DNA of 64,000 nt from Erythrobacter ani (GCF_019204025.1 NZ_JAGSPB010000002.1:1116001-1180000), one strand, 5' to 3'. Shown: positions 9,561-19,812, counted from the stretch's first letter. Translations and numbers: made by a program. The notes: generated by a model not told the origin, from the sequence alone.

Positions 9561-10520
9561 ATGGGCAAGACTGCAACAGATATGGACAAGCGAGCCGAGG
9601 CGAGGATGCCTGCCGTGGAAGCGCTCCTGAGGGATGAACTTTCCCGCGGTGACCGCGCGCTGCGCAGCGTCCCGCCTGTGCTCTCGCATATGCTCGCAAG
9701 CTCGGGACATTCCTTGGTAAGTGATGCGATCGTTGCGCGGCTGCGCGGAATGCTCGCATCTCTGTCCATGCAATTGCTTGCCGCAAAGGACGCAGGTTGG
9801 CAGCCGGGCGAAGAAACCGCTGAACTGGACCGATTGTCTGACCGCCTCGCCAGTGACAGCGTGGTCCTGAGTTATTGCTACGCGATGGCGATGGAAGGCC
9901 ATCTTGCCGAGAAATTCGAGCAGCGCGCGTCGATTGATCCCATTCTCAGCCCATTGCTGCAAGAATTGATCGCGTCCGAAAACGCTGCAACCGCAGATAT
10001 GGCCATGAGCACGCTGGCGGCCCAGTCGCGGTTTGTTCAGAGCCAGCGCAGGATGGACCTGCCTTTGGCCGAACTTCCAGCGGAACTGTTTCACGCAGTT
10101 CTGAAAAGGTGGGAAGCGCACAATCGCAACGACCCAGCGATGTCTCCGGCGCTAAAGGCTCTCAAGGCCGAGTACGATGAAGGTGCGAGCCGGATCGGAT
10201 TGCTGGCGAGGCTGGTCAGTTCAATGCGCGGAGGAGCGTTCGTCGCTCTCCAGCTCGATCACGCAGGATTTGCGCTCTTTGCGAGCGCATTGTCCGCCCT
10301 GAGCAAGCAGCCACGCGAACTTGCGGTCCTCGCCTGCCATGAGCATCAAGCCGCCCGGCTTGCGCTCAGTCTTCGTGCGTCGGGGCTCGATATGGCCGCA
10401 ATTGAAGCCCAGTTCGGGCTTCTTCATCCGGATGAGCGGCTGCCGCGCGACATCGAGGCAATTGCCCCAGAACGGGCCAGTATCCTGTTAAACAATTCCA
10501 ATGCGCGGGACGCTGGGTGA
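9561..10520 (+). CDS. Conserved helical protein, unknown function (cluster of degenerate signalling genes)
   Basis: A 319-residue protein that looks entirely alpha-helical, with no signal peptide or membrane segment. Repeated helices of 15-20 residues (for example SDAIVARLRGMLASLSMQLL and LPAELFHAVLKRWEAH) suggest a helical-repeat or scaffold fold; a DUF2336-like relationship is possible but I cannot show it. No catalytic motif is seen. Its last four bases overlap the GTG start of the downstream kinase-like gene (GTGA), so the two are probably made together. Confidence 0.6.
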   Translation: MGKTATDMDKRAEARMPAVEALLRDELSRGDRALRSVPPVLSHMLASSGHSLVSDAIVARLRGMLASLSMQLLAAKDAGWQPGEETAELDRLSDRLASDSVVLSYCYAMAMEGHLAEKFEQRASIDPILSPLLQELIASENAATADMAMSTLAAQSRFVQSQRRMDLPLAELPAELFHAVLKRWEAHNRNDPAMSPALKALKAEYDEGASRIGLLARLVSSMRGGAFVALQLDHAGFALFASALSALSKQPRELAVLACHEHQAARLALSLRASGLDMAAIEAQFGLLHPDERLPRDIEAIAPERASILLNNSNARDAG

Positions 10521-11950
10521 CTAGGCCCATCATGGAACCTCCGGAAGCCACCCTTGCTGCGCGCGGTATCACCGACGAACGCGACCGGCTGCTCAGCGCG
10601 GATCAAGCCTTGGCGGAGCTACAGGAGAGTTGCGGCGGTGTGATACCAGGTCCACTTGCGGTCCCGGAATTGCTCGAACTGGTGCGCCAGGCAAGGGAAA
10701 TGGGGCTGAAAATTGCGCGCGAGTTCAGCGCATTCGAGGGGACAGGTGTCATCAGCGGGTTCGCCCGAATTCTTCCCAACGATGAAGATGAGGGAGGTGG
10801 CTGCGAACTGCTGGTCGAAAACTGGCAGAGAAGCGCAGGCGACATTGGCGCGACCCATGAACTTGCCGAAAAGCTGGACACCGTCGATCGCGCCTCTGCA
10901 GAGATAACCGCGCGGCTCGATCGCGATCAGAAACTGCAGTTGCTCACCGCCGTCGTCCCCGATGCTGATGAGTTCCACGACGTGGTGAAAGCCGGACCGG
11001 GCAAGGTCTGGACAGAATACGTTTCGCTGCGCGGAGTGACGCACCAGCAGCCGTTGCACTGGCGCCTGCTGGATGGTGCGGAATGCACGATACCGGGTTC
11101 GCAGCGATCTTGGCGCGCGCGCCTGTTGCCCATTGGACCGCGCAAGGATGATCCGCGCGGTTTCGAACTTCTGTTCGTTGCAGACGAGCCGCTTGTCACC
11201 GATGCTGATAACCCGGATGGTGATGCGAACAGCCCGTATACAAGGCTGATCGGCGGCGCGCTTACTCCCGTGCTCCGTCAACCCATTGCCCGCATCATCG
11301 CCAATGCAGAAACCATTCAGTCGAAGCTCGCCGGGCCGCTGCGCTCGGAATACAGTGAATATGCAGGTAACATCGCCATGGCTGGTCAGCACCTTTCGGG
11401 TATGCTCGATGATCTGGCCGACCTTGAGGTTGTCGAAAGTCCCGGTTTTTCCACCACTGCCGAGAGGGTGAACCTGGCCGATGTGGCGCGCAGGGCCGGG
11501 GGGATCCTCGGCGTGCGGGCGCAAGCGCGTTCCATTTCTCTCAGTTTGCCGGAGCAGGGGGAAGGCCCCATCGCGAAGGCGGAATTTCGCCGGGTGCTTC
11601 AGATCCTCATCAACCTTATCGGAAACGCGATTGCGTATTCGCCGGAGGGCAGCGCCGTCACAGTCGAAACCCACGCAAACGATGAAGACGGCTCGACTTC
11701 GGTGGTGGTCGTCGATCAGGGGCCCGGCATTTCACCGGAGCAAAAAGCAAAGATCTTCGAGAAATTCGAACGCCTTGGGCGCGATAGCGATGGCGGCAAG
11801 GATACAGGGTCAGGTCTGGGCCTCTATATTTCGAGGAGGCTCGCAGTTGCCATGGGCGGCGATCTGCATGTCGACGCTTCGGCGGTTGAAAGCGTCGCAA
11901 GCGGCGCGGTCTTCACTCTAGTCCTGCCCGGTCTCGACGAGCAGAACTGA
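10517..11950 (+). CDS. Histidine-kinase-like protein with intact ATP-binding domain but no H-box histidine
   Basis: 477 residues, soluble. A PAS-like sensory region (about 90-225) is followed by a dimerisation helix pair, then a HATPase_c domain. The ATPase motifs are good: N-box NLIGNAIAYSPEG, G1 DQGPGIS, F-box FEKFERLG and G2 GSGLGLYIS. The H-box reads LTPVLRQPIARI where kinases have S-H-E-L-R-x-P, so the phosphorylated His is Pro251 (codon CCC at 11267). The LRxP core is retained, so the register is clear. It is probably a pseudo-kinase, or acts on a partner. The GTG start overlaps the upstream stop. The gene converges with a small membrane gene. Confidence 0.75.
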   Translation: MTRPIMEPPEATLAARGITDERDRLLSADQALAELQESCGGVIPGPLAVPELLELVRQAREMGLKIAREFSAFEGTGVISGFARILPNDEDEGGGCELLVENWQRSAGDIGATHELAEKLDTVDRASAEITARLDRDQKLQLLTAVVPDADEFHDVVKAGPGKVWTEYVSLRGVTHQQPLHWRLLDGAECTIPGSQRSWRARLLPIGPRKDDPRGFELLFVADEPLVTDADNPDGDANSPYTRLIGGALTPVLRQPIARIIANAETIQSKLAGPLRSEYSEYAGNIAMAGQHLSGMLDDLADLEVVESPGFSTTAERVNLADVARRAGGILGVRAQARSISLSLPEQGEGPIAKAEFRRVLQILINLIGNAIAYSPEGSAVTVETHANDEDGSTSVVVVDQGPGISPEQKAKIFEKFERLGRDSDGGKDTGSGLGLYISRRLAVAMGGDLHVDASAVESVASGAVFTLVLPGLDEQN

Positions 11951-11952
11951 TC

Positions 11953-12174
11953 TCAGAAACGCATCCGTTGGGCAATCAGGAGTAGCGCGGCGCCGAGGGC
12001 GGAAGTGATCGCCCCGTACAGGGCCCATTCGCGTCGTGCCAGCATGATGCTGTCTTCTGGCCACATGATTATCCCGAGCCCCTGCAGCGCCCACAGGATG
12101 CCAGACGCGACAAGGGCGGCCCCGATGGCCTGCAATGCAAGCCGGATCAGGCGCCGCCCCATAATCGTGCTCAA
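11953..12174 (-). CDS. Small two-helix membrane protein, unknown
   Basis: A short ORF of 73 codons from a TTG (or 69 from the ATG at 12162). It has two hydrophobic segments, around LALQAIGAALVASGILWAL and YGAITSALGAALLLIA, joined by a short charged loop (WPEDSIMLARREWA). It lies nine bases after gltA on the same strand, so it may be read from the gltA message. No family is recognised. The codon usage and clear membrane pattern make it more likely real than chance. Confidence 0.5.
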   Translation of the reverse strand: MSTIMGRRLIRLALQAIGAALVASGILWALQGLGIIMWPEDSIMLARREWALYGAITSALGAALLLIAQRMRF

Positions 12175-12183
12175 AGCCGGTGT

Positions 12184-13470
12184 TTAGCGATCGCTGAGCT
12201 GGACGTAGTCGCGCTCGGTCGGGCCGGTGTAAAGCTGGCGCGGACGACCGATGACCTGGCCTGGATCGGAGATCATCTCGTTCCACTGCGCGACCCAGCC
12301 AACAGTGCGGGCGAGAGCGAAGAGCGCCGTGAACATCGTCGTCGGGAAACCGATCGCCGACAGAATGATACCCGAATAGAAATCGACGTTCGGGAACAGT
12401 TTCTTCTCACGGAAATAATCGTCGTTCAGAGCGATTTCCTCGAGTGCCAGAGCTGTTTCGAATACGGGATCCTTGACCTTCAGCGCATCGAACACCTCAC
12501 GCACCGTTTTCTGCATGACGGTCGCACGCGGATCGTAGTTCTTGTAGACCCGGTGACCGAAACCCATCAGGCGGAAGGGATCGTTCTTGTCCTTCGCACG
12601 CTCGATGTAATGCGGGATCTTGTCCGGAGTGCCGATTTCGCGAAGCATGTTAAGCGCTGCTTCGTTGGCACCGCCATGGGCTGGGCCCCAAAGGCAGGCA
12701 ATGCCTGCGGCGATGCAGGCAAACGGGTTGGCGCCCGACGAGCCGGCCAGGCGAACGGTCGATGTCGATGCGTTCTGTTCGTGATCGGCGTGGAGAATGA
12801 AAATCCGGTCCATTGCGCGTTCTACTTCGGGAACAACCTCGTATGGCTCGGCAGGAACGCCGAAAGTCATGCGCAGGAAATTCCCAGTGTAGCTGAGCGA
12901 GTTGTCCGGCTGCATCATCGGTTGACCGACCGAATATTTGTAGGCTGCGGCCGCAATTGTCGGCATCTTCGCAATCAGGCGATGAGAGCTGATTTTGCGG
13001 TGTTCGGGGTCCGAAATGTCGGTGCTGTCATGATAGAACGCCGAAAGCGCGCCGACAACGCCGCACATGATCGCCATTGGGTGAGCATCGCGGCGGAAGC
13101 CCTGATAGAACTGCCGCAACTGATCGTGCAGCATGGTGTGGCGCGTGATCGTGTAGGTGAAATCGTCAAGCTCTTCGCGGCCAGGCAGTTCGCCGTTGAG
13201 GAGGAGATAGGAGACTTCCATGAAGCTCGAATGCTCGGCCAACTGACCGATCGGATATCCGCGGTGGAGCAGGACGCCTTCCTGTCCATCGATGTATGTC
13301 AGCGCGCTTTCGCAGCTGGCGGTGGATTTGTAACCCGGATCGAACGTGAACTTGCCGGTCTGGCCGTACAGCTTACGAATATCGACCACGTCGGGACCGG
13401 TGCTGCCTTGGAGCACGGGAAATTCGTGGGTCTCGCCGCCGATATCGAGTTTGGCGTTTTGATCTGCCAA
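12184..13470 (-). CDS. gltA: Citrate synthase (type II)
   Basis: Condenses oxaloacetate and acetyl-CoA to citrate, the entry step of the TCA cycle, in the cytoplasm. Active-site stretches are clear: [22 protein letters not shown] and [14 protein letters not shown] place the start at the TTG at 13470, which has a strong AGGAGA ribosome site a few bases upstream and gives 428 residues ([17 protein letters not shown]), matching the usual 427-430. The ATG frame extension to 13503 would add an unconserved tail overlapping that site. It lies 39 bases behind gltX on the same strand. Confidence 0.97.
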   Translation of the reverse strand: MADQNAKLDIGGETHEFPVLQGSTGPDVVDIRKLYGQTGKFTFDPGYKSTASCESALTYIDGQEGVLLHRGYPIGQLAEHSSFMEVSYLLLNGELPGREELDDFTYTITRHTMLHDQLRQFYQGFRRDAHPMAIMCGVVGALSAFYHDSTDISDPEHRKISSHRLIAKMPTIAAAAYKYSVGQPMMQPDNSLSYTGNFLRMTFGVPAEPYEVVPEVERAMDRIFILHADHEQNASTSTVRLAGSSGANPFACIAAGIACLWGPAHGGANEAALNMLREIGTPDKIPHYIERAKDKNDPFRLMGFGHRVYKNYDPRATVMQKTVREVFDALKVKDPVFETALALEEIALNDDYFREKKLFPNVDFYSGIILSAIGFPTTMFTALFALARTVGWVAQWNEMISDPGQVIGRPRQLYTGPTERDYVQLSDR

Positions 13471-13509
13471 GATTGTGTCTCCTGCTCTATTCCTGCCCTG
13501 CAATTCCGC

Positions 13510-14934
13510 TCACGCAGCCTGTGCGTTGAGCCGGGCGAGGGCTTCTTCCCGTCCAAGTAGGACCAGAACGTCGAAAATTCCGGGTGACGTCGTCGTCCCG
13601 GTGAGCGCAGCGCGCATTGGCTGCGCAAGCTTGCCAAGTCCCAATTCCAGTTCTTCGGCGAGCGTTTTGGTAGTGGCTTCGAGAGCCTCGATTGTCCAGT
13701 CATTTTCGCGGCCAAGAGCCTCCGAAATTACCGACAAACGCGCGCGGCTTTCGTCATCCAGCAGTTTTGCCGCTTTCTCGGTCATCGTGAGCGGTCGCGT
13801 AGCGAATAGAAAGGCCGCGCCCTCCGCAAGTTCATGCGTGCTTTTGGCGCGTGTTTTCAGCACCGGCATGGCCTTCGCGAGTAGCGCGGTGTCGACTTCG
13901 CCTTCGATCTGAGGCGCGACAATCCCTGCCAGCATCGCGTTGTCGGCTTCGCGGATGTAATGCCCATTCAGGTTTTCGAGCTTCTTGATATCGAAACGGG
14001 ACGGGCTTTTGCCGACGCCGGAAAGGTCGAACAGTTCGATCGCTTCTGCGCGAGTGATTTCCTCCCGGTCGCCGTGTCCCCAACCGAGCCGAAGCAGGTA
14101 GTTGAAAAGCGCATCGGGCAGCACACCCATTTCATCTCGGTACGCCTCCACGCCAAGAGCCCCGTGCCGCTTTGAAAGCTTTGCTCCGTCCGATCCGTGG
14201 ATCAACGGAATGTGAGCGTAGACCGGGTCCGACCAGCCGCCTTCGATCTGCTCCATTGCGCGGTAGATTGGTAGCTGGCGAAAGGCATTGTTTAGATGAT
14301 CGTCGCCGCGGATGACGTGGGTGACGCCCATATCGTGGTCGTCGACGACCGCCGCGAGCATGTAGGTCGGTGTCCCGTCGGCACGCAGGATAATATAGTC
14401 GTCGATCTCCTCGTTTCTGACCGAGACCCTGCCTTGCACCTCGTCATGGATGGTCGTCTCGCCATCCTGAGGTGTTTTGAGACGGATCGTAAACGGCGCA
14501 TCTGGCTGGGCTTCGGAAGGATCGCGGTCGCGCCAGCGCCCATCGTACCGCATCGGCTGTTTGTTGGCGCGCTGCTCGGCGCGCATCGCATCCAGTTCTT
14601 CGGACGTGGCGAAGCACTTATAGGCCTGCCCTGCCTCGAGCAGTTTTTGAGCGACCTCTGCATGGCGCTCGGCGCGATCCGACTGGAATATCGGCGCATC
14701 GTCATATTCGAGGCCCAGCCATTGGAGTCCGTCAAGAATGGCATCGATGGCCTCCTGCGTGGAGCGTTTCTGGTCGGTGTCCTCGATCCTCAGCAAGGCG
14801 CGCCCGCCATGGTGCCGGGCATAAAGCCAGTTGAACAGCGCTGTACGCGCACCGCCGATATGCAGGAAGCCGGTTGGCGAAGGTGCAAAACGGGTAACCA
14901 CCGCGCTCGCGCCGCTTTCGCTTTTGCTTGCCAT
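13510..14934 (-). CDS. gltX: Glutamyl-tRNA synthetase
   Basis: Charges tRNA-Glu (and possibly tRNA-Gln, as in many Alphaproteobacteria that use the amidotransferase route). It is a class I synthetase with signature [19 protein letters not shown], where HIGG at residues 25-28 is the HIGH motif, and KLSKRHG as the KMSKS motif. The start is the ATG at 14934 with an AAGGAA ribosome site, giving 474 residues, close to the family norm. The longer open frame to 15357 runs antisense through comEC and is not real. The gene is divergent from comEC across a 49-base gap that must hold both promoters. Confidence 0.96.
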   Translation of the reverse strand: MASKSESGASAVVTRFAPSPTGFLHIGGARTALFNWLYARHHGGRALLRIEDTDQKRSTQEAIDAILDGLQWLGLEYDDAPIFQSDRAERHAEVAQKLLEAGQAYKCFATSEELDAMRAEQRANKQPMRYDGRWRDRDPSEAQPDAPFTIRLKTPQDGETTIHDEVQGRVSVRNEEIDDYIILRADGTPTYMLAAVVDDHDMGVTHVIRGDDHLNNAFRQLPIYRAMEQIEGGWSDPVYAHIPLIHGSDGAKLSKRHGALGVEAYRDEMGVLPDALFNYLLRLGWGHGDREEITRAEAIELFDLSGVGKSPSRFDIKKLENLNGHYIREADNAMLAGIVAPQIEGEVDTALLAKAMPVLKTRAKSTHELAEGAAFLFATRPLTMTEKAAKLLDDESRARLSVISEALGRENDWTIEALEATTKTLAEELELGLGKLAQPMRAALTGTTTSPGIFDVLVLLGREEALARLNAQAA

Positions 14935-14983
14935 GTCGTTCAAATTCCTTTTCAATTCACCCATCGGGAGCGAGGGGAGCACA

Positions 14984-17212
14984 ATGCGCGACGCGCCGTT
15001 GGTGCCATTGGGCGACGGCGCGATTGGCGGGCCGGTCGTTGATGATGTTGCAATGCAGCGCCCTTGGCAAAGGGCTGCTGGCTTGTCCAGCATCCCGCGC
15101 ACATTCGCAGATTTCGCAGAGAATTTCCTCGCCAATGCAGGATTTGACCGCGCACCGTGGCTTGCCGTAATTTTTGGAGCCGGTATCCTCGCATGGTTCG
15201 CACTGGCCTCGCCTTGGCAATGGGTCGCTGCGATCGCTGGCGGTATTCTAATCGCACTGGCTGCTCTCGCAGCATGGCGCGGTGATGAGGAGCGCGGGCA
15301 CCTGCGAAGCGCAATCATGGCTTGCGGTCTCGTGTTTGCTGCCGGGATTACGGTCATCTGGCTGCGATCGGAGACGGTGGGCGCAGAACCAATCGAGCGC
15401 CCGGTGGTAGAGCGCGTGCAAGGTTACGTCCTCGAACGTGAAGATCAGCCCTCGCGCGACCGGATGCGGCTCACCCTCGCAGTTCGCGACGCCGAAAACG
15501 GAACCGCTCGCAAGATCCGCATAAACGTGCCTTCCGACAGTCCCGGTTCCGAAAACGAGATCGGCGAAGGATTGATCGAAGGCGCGATTGTCCGAACCCG
15601 CGTGCGCCTCATGCCGCCAGCGAGTCCGATGCTTCCCGGAGCCTATGATTTCGCCCGGGCCGCCTGGTTCAAGGGGCTGGCAGCGACCGGAACTGTCATT
15701 GGCGGGATCGAGATTATCGAGGAGGCGCCACCTACCACGGGGATTGCCGCGATACAGCGTGAGTTATCCTCGCACGTACGCGAAAATGTCAGCGGATCTG
15801 CGGGGACGATAGCCGCCGCTTTCGCAAGCGGGGACCGTGGCGCGATCACTGAGGCGGATGAGGACGCAATGCGTGATGCGGGACTTACGCACCTGCTTTC
15901 GATCAGCGGATTGCATGTGAGCGCGGTGATCGCTGCTGCATACCTGCTGGCACTCAAACTGCTGGCATTGGTGCCGCCCATCGCGCTCCGGGTCCGGTTG
16001 CCAATCGCCGCGGCTGCTGTAGGCGCGCTTGCGGGGATTGGATACACGCTGCTCACGGGAGCGGAAGTGCCCACGGTACGCAGTTGCGCCGCGGCCATGC
16101 TCGTCCTGATCGCGCTTGCGATGGGGAGGGACGCGCTCTCTCTGCGAATGGTGGCGACAGCTGCGGTGTTTGTGATGCTGTTGTGGCCGGAAAGCGTCGT
16201 CGGCCCCAGCTTCCAGATGAGTTTTTCAGCGGTGCTGGCCATTGTTGCACTTCATTCGTCTGCACCCGCCAGGGCATTCTTGGCGCCGCGTGAAGAACCA
16301 TGGCTCAACCGCTTCGGGCGCCGCGTGGTTATGCTGTTTGTTACGGGATTGGTTATCGAGATCGCGCTGATGCCGATCGTCCTGTTCCATTTTCACCGAG
16401 CCGGACTTTACGGGGCGTTCGCCAATGTCGCCGCGATCCCGCTAGTCACGTTTGTGTCGATGCCCCTGATTGCTTTGGCGCTCGCGCTCGACGTGGTGGG
16501 CGTAGGCGCTCCCGCCTGGTGGCTCGTACAGCAATCGCTTGATGCACTGCTTGCCCTCGCTCACCTGACTTCGTCGCAGCCCGGCGCGGTCAAGCTGATG
16601 CCGCAGATGGACAAGTTGACCATCGCGTTGTTCGTCGCGGGCGCGCTCTGGCTGGCGCTGTGGAACGGGAGGGCACGATTGTGGGGTTTTGCACCTGCAG
16701 CAATCGGCTCGACCATGCTGGTCTTGACCCCGATACCGGACGTGCTGGTCGGACGGGAAGGACGCCATGTGGGCATCACGGTCGAGGGACCGGATGGTGA
16801 GCGGCGGTTGCTCAGTTTGCGCGATAGCCGTTCCTCCTATTCGCGCGACAACCTCCTCGAACTGGCCAGCGTGACGAGCGACCCGGTCCCTGTGGCCGAT
16901 TGGCCAGGCGCCAATTGTTCCAGCCAGTTCTGCATAATCACTATCGCACGCGGAGCTCGCGACTGGACCATCCTGATGGCGCGAAATCGTGATCTGGTGC
17001 AAGAGCGCGCTCTGGCTGCGGCATGCGAGCGGTCGGACATCGTGATTGCGGACCGGTTCCTGCCGCGGTCATGCAAGCCGCGCTGGCTCAAGGCCGATCG
17101 CCGCCTACTCGTGCAAACAGGCGGACTGGCGGTTGACCTTGGCAATGAACGAATCACAAGCGTTGTCGCAGGGCAGGGCGAGCACGGTTGGTGGCGCGGG
17201 GAGCGACCTTGA
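14984..17212 (+). CDS. comEC: ComEC/Rec2-type DNA-uptake channel protein
   Basis: An inner-membrane channel for single-stranded DNA in natural transformation. At 742 residues it has an N-terminal DUF4131-type soluble region (about 140-250), then the Competence domain with many membrane helices, beginning around [19 protein letters not shown]. That motif ([10 protein letters not shown]) is diagnostic. The C-terminal 150 residues are soluble but I do not see the HxHxDH signature of a working metallo-beta-lactamase domain. This is common in alphaproteobacterial ComEC. The start at 14984 has GGGGAG upstream. The gene faces lexA. No other competence genes are in the window. Confidence 0.9.
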   Translation: MRDAPLVPLGDGAIGGPVVDDVAMQRPWQRAAGLSSIPRTFADFAENFLANAGFDRAPWLAVIFGAGILAWFALASPWQWVAAIAGGILIALAALAAWRGDEERGHLRSAIMACGLVFAAGITVIWLRSETVGAEPIERPVVERVQGYVLEREDQPSRDRMRLTLAVRDAENGTARKIRINVPSDSPGSENEIGEGLIEGAIVRTRVRLMPPASPMLPGAYDFARAAWFKGLAATGTVIGGIEIIEEAPPTTGIAAIQRELSSHVRENVSGSAGTIAAAFASGDRGAITEADEDAMRDAGLTHLLSISGLHVSAVIAAAYLLALKLLALVPPIALRVRLPIAAAAVGALAGIGYTLLTGAEVPTVRSCAAAMLVLIALAMGRDALSLRMVATAAVFVMLLWPESVVGPSFQMSFSAVLAIVALHSSAPARAFLAPREEPWLNRFGRRVVMLFVTGLVIEIALMPIVLFHFHRAGLYGAFANVAAIPLVTFVSMPLIALALALDVVGVGAPAWWLVQQSLDALLALAHLTSSQPGAVKLMPQMDKLTIALFVAGALWLALWNGRARLWGFAPAAIGSTMLVLTPIPDVLVGREGRHVGITVEGPDGERRLLSLRDSRSSYSRDNLLELASVTSDPVPVADWPGANCSSQFCIITIARGARDWTILMARNRDLVQERALAAACERSDIVIADRFLPRSCKPRWLKADRRLLVQTGGLAVDLGNERITSVVAGQGEHGWWRGERP

Positions 17213-17236
17213 TCGCCATCCCCGCACCTACCCAAA

Positions 17237-17926
17237 TCAGTGGTAGCGTCTGAGCAGCCCGGCGAGTTTGCCCTGTACCTGAACTTCATCCGGCCCATAC
17301 ACCTGCGGATCATACGAGGCATTGGCGGGATCGAGGCGGACGCTGCCGCCTTCCTTGTGAAGGTATTTCAGCGTCGCCTCTTCGCCGCGCACCAGCGCGA
17401 CGACGATTTCACCGTCGCGTGCGCTGTCTGTACGGCGGACAAGCGCGAAGTCGCCGTCGAAAATCCCGGCTTCGATCATCGAATCGCCCGAAACTTCCAG
17501 AGCGTAATGCTCACCGGGCCCTAGCAAGGCCGCCGGCACAGGAAGCGAGTTCTGTCCTTCAAGCGCCTCAATCGGAGCGCCTGCCGCGATCCTGCCGTGC
17601 AGCGGAATCTCGATCACGTCGTTCGCGGGTTCTGGGGATTTGTTCATCAGTTCCGAAGCAGATGCCACCGCATCGTTTGCCGCGATGGTGGCCCGCGGCG
17701 TGGGCGTCGCGTCCTCGGGTTTCTTGATCACTTCGAGCGCGCGTGCCCGATTGGGCAGACGGCGGATGAAGCCGCGTTCCTCGAGAGCTGAAATCAAGCG
17801 GTGGACACCGGACTTGCTCTTGAGCTCGAGAGCTTCCTTCATCTCTTCGAAACTTGGCGATATTCCCGTCTCATCCAGGCGTTTCTGGATGAACTGGATC
17901 AACTCGTGCTGCTTTGCAGTCAGCAT
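17237..17926 (-). CDS. lexA: LexA repressor
   Basis: The SOS-response transcriptional repressor that self-cleaves when RecA filaments form. At 229 residues it has an N-terminal winged helix (about 1-65) for DNA binding and a C-terminal S24-type peptidase domain. The self-cleavage bond is Ala115-Gly116 in [10 protein letters not shown]. The catalytic pair is Ser149 (SGDSMIEAG) and Lys187 (EEATLKYL). A 40-residue linker rich in Ala/Pro/Asn separates the domains and is longer than in E. coli (202 residues). An exact alphaproteobacterial LexA box lies about 125 bases upstream and overlaps a sigma-70-type promoter, so the gene is autoregulated. Confidence 0.97.
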   Translation of the reverse strand: MLTAKQHELIQFIQKRLDETGISPSFEEMKEALELKSKSGVHRLISALEERGFIRRLPNRARALEVIKKPEDATPTPRATIAANDAVASASELMNKSPEPANDVIEIPLHGRIAAGAPIEALEGQNSLPVPAALLGPGEHYALEVSGDSMIEAGIFDGDFALVRRTDSARDGEIVVALVRGEEATLKYLHKEGGSVRLDPANASYDPQVYGPDEVQVQGKLAGLLRRYH

Positions 17927-18050
17927 GGGGGTAACTCCCTGATGCGCACCTTACCAAGGCGTCTTACCGCCCACAGTGCCAGACAAGCGCATTCCAAGAG
18001 GCACCTTAGCTGCTGGTGCGTTGCGAACACTCTTCGTCCGCCCTTATGGT

Positions 18051-18065
18051 GAACGAATGAAGAAC
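18051..18065 (-). promoter_or_regulatory. LexA operator (SOS box), GTTC-N7-GTTC
   Basis: On the minus strand this reads GTTC-ttcattc-GTTC, an exact match to the direct-repeat SOS box known from Alphaproteobacteria. It abuts the -10 element of the lexA promoter, so bound LexA would block RNA polymerase. This is seen directly; the function is inferred from the known consensus. Confidence 0.9.
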
Positions 18066-18093
18066 GAATAGGCAACCCGATTCGTCCTGTCAA
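18065..18093 (-). promoter_or_regulatory. lexA promoter (sigma-70 type)
   Basis: Minus strand TTGACA (18088-18093), a 17-base spacer, then TATTCG (18065-18070). The -35 is a perfect consensus and the -10 is partial. The -10 touches the LexA box. The predicted transcript starts near 18058, giving a leader of about 130 bases before the lexA start codon. Confidence 0.75.
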
Positions 18094-18122
18094 GCAAACC
18101 TGTGGAGGCTCGCCCCCGGAAT

Positions 18123-19313
18123 TCAGCCATTTTGGAGGTTATAGACGGCCACTTGTTCGCCGTTGCTCACAGCGGCGGAGCATGCGGGGCGCTCGATAAG
18201 ACAATTGGCAGATGCCAAGGCGAGCAACGCGCTTGAATCCTGAGATGCCGCGCGCCTGACATGTGCGCCATCACTGATTCCCCGAAGGAACTCGCGCCGT
18301 GAGCCGACCTCAGGCAAGTTCTCGCCTGCGGAGAGGTGCTGCACCGGCGGAAGCGGATTGGCGGCCCCCAGCGCAGCGCGCACCAGCGGTAATGCGAAGA
18401 GAAAGCATGTGACGAAGCTCGAAACCGGATTGCCCGGCAGTCCGACGATCACCTGTTTGCCGCGTGTCGCCACCATCAGCGGCTTCCCCGGTTTGATTGC
18501 GACCTTCCAGAATGCCAGGTCCGCGCCCCAGTCCTTCAGAGCCTGCCGCACCAGATCGTGATCGCCGACTGACGCCCCGCCCGAAGTGATGAGGATGTCG
18601 CAATTCTCAGCCTGAGCCAACGCCTCTGCAAGGGCCGCTTTGTCGTCGGGGACAGGGCCGAGCCGAGCGACCTCGCCGACAAGAGGCCGCAGCATCGCGC
18701 CTATCATCGCACCGTTGCTGGCCGGGATCTGGTCCGGTCCGCATTCCAATGGATCGCGCACCAGCTCGTCTCCGCTGTCGAGCACGGCGACCCGGGGTAA
18801 GGCGCGCACCGGGAGCTTTCCGTGACCGGAGGCGAGAGCGAGTGCCAGTTGGGCGGGGCCCAGCGATGTGCCAGCGGTCAGCAACCGGTCTCCTTCCGCG
18901 AAGTCGAAGCCTCGGCTGCGAACATGACGCTGCGCTTCAGGTAGAGTTTCGGATTCTGCAAGGTGAACCAGATCCGCGTTGAGGCAGGCGTTTTCCTGGA
19001 TCAGCACCCTGTCCGATCCGTTTGGCATGTGTGCCCCGGTCGAGATACGCGTACACTGCCCGGGCTCAAGGGCGCCGGAGAACGGCGTACCCGCGCGGCT
19101 TTCGCCCACTTTGAGCCACGGTCCTTCACCACAGATGGCATATCCGTCCATCGCGGAGAGGTCCGCCGACGGCTGAGTGCGGAGTGCTTGCAAATCCTCC
19201 GCAAGATAGCGGGAATCGGCGATCTTGTCGGTAACGATCCGCTCGGTTTCGCCAATTGGTGCAAGTGCAAGGAGCCGCTCCTGCGCTTCTTCGAGCGTGA
19301 GCATCGCCGCCAT
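18123..19313 (-). CDS. moeA: Molybdopterin molybdotransferase
   Basis: Inserts molybdate into adenylylated molybdopterin in the last step of molybdenum cofactor synthesis. The family's central MoCF domain shows ILITSGGASVGDHD and further on GLPGNPVSSFV. SAMDGYAI near the N-terminus is also typical. At 396 residues it is near the usual 400. The start overlaps the moaC stop by one base (TGATG), so moaC and moeA are coupled. A longer frame upstream lies within moaC and is not used. Confidence 0.95.
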   Translation of the reverse strand: MAAMLTLEEAQERLLALAPIGETERIVTDKIADSRYLAEDLQALRTQPSADLSAMDGYAICGEGPWLKVGESRAGTPFSGALEPGQCTRISTGAHMPNGSDRVLIQENACLNADLVHLAESETLPEAQRHVRSRGFDFAEGDRLLTAGTSLGPAQLALALASGHGKLPVRALPRVAVLDSGDELVRDPLECGPDQIPASNGAMIGAMLRPLVGEVARLGPVPDDKAALAEALAQAENCDILITSGGASVGDHDLVRQALKDWGADLAFWKVAIKPGKPLMVATRGKQVIVGLPGNPVSSFVTCFLFALPLVRAALGAANPLPPVQHLSAGENLPEVGSRREFLRGISDGAHVRRAASQDSSALLALASANCLIERPACSAAVSNGEQVAVYNLQNG

Positions 19314-19786
19314 CAGGCCTGCGCCTTCCATACACCCGATTTGCCGCCGCGCTTCTCGATCAGGCGGACCGCGTCGATCACCATGCCTTTGTCGATCGCC
19401 TTCGCCATGTCGTAAACCGTGAGCAGCGCAGTGGTCGCCGCAACCATCGCTTCCATTTCGACGCCGGTCTTCCCTGTGAGAGAGGCGCTGGCGGTTACGG
19501 TAATCGCATGATCGCCAAGATCGAAGTCGATCGTCACCGCTTCCAGTCCTAGGGGATGGCACAAGGGGATGAGATCGCCGGTCCGCTTGGCCGCCATGAT
19601 CCCTGCAATCCTGGCTGTGCCAAGCACATCCCCCTTGGGAGCGTCACCGGCACGGATCGCTTCGAGAGCTTCTGCAGACATCCTTATCCGGCCCGATGCT
19701 ATCGCAACGCGGCGCGTTTCCTTCTTGACGCCGACATCCACCATCCGGGCGGCGCCACTGGCGTCGAGATGGGTCAGATCGCTCAT
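19313..19786 (-). CDS. moaC: Cyclic pyranopterin monophosphate synthase
   Basis: Converts 3',8-cyclo-7,8-dihydro-GTP to cyclic pyranopterin monophosphate, the second half of the first step of molybdenum cofactor synthesis. Conserved segments are [14 protein letters not shown] near the N-terminus, [16 protein letters not shown] and [20 protein letters not shown], with the expected final [14 protein letters not shown]. At 157 residues it is normal length. A 140-base gap separates it from trpC on the same strand, so it may have its own promoter. Confidence 0.97.
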   Translation of the reverse strand: MSDLTHLDASGAARMVDVGVKKETRRVAIASGRIRMSAEALEAIRAGDAPKGDVLGTARIAGIMAAKRTGDLIPLCHPLGLEAVTIDFDLGDHAITVTASASLTGKTGVEMEAMVAATTALLTVYDMAKAIDKGMVIDAVRLIEKRGGKSGVWKAQA

Positions 19787-19812
19787 TTGGGAACCGCCAC
19801 GTTCGGAGACAT

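Noticed and set aside
12553..13560. A 335-residue plus-strand open frame over gltA
   Set aside because: Antisense shadow of citrate synthase; no conserved motif.
14935..15357. N-terminal extension of gltX to 15357
   Set aside because: The conserved synthetase starts at 14934 with a good ribosome site; the extension is antisense to comEC.
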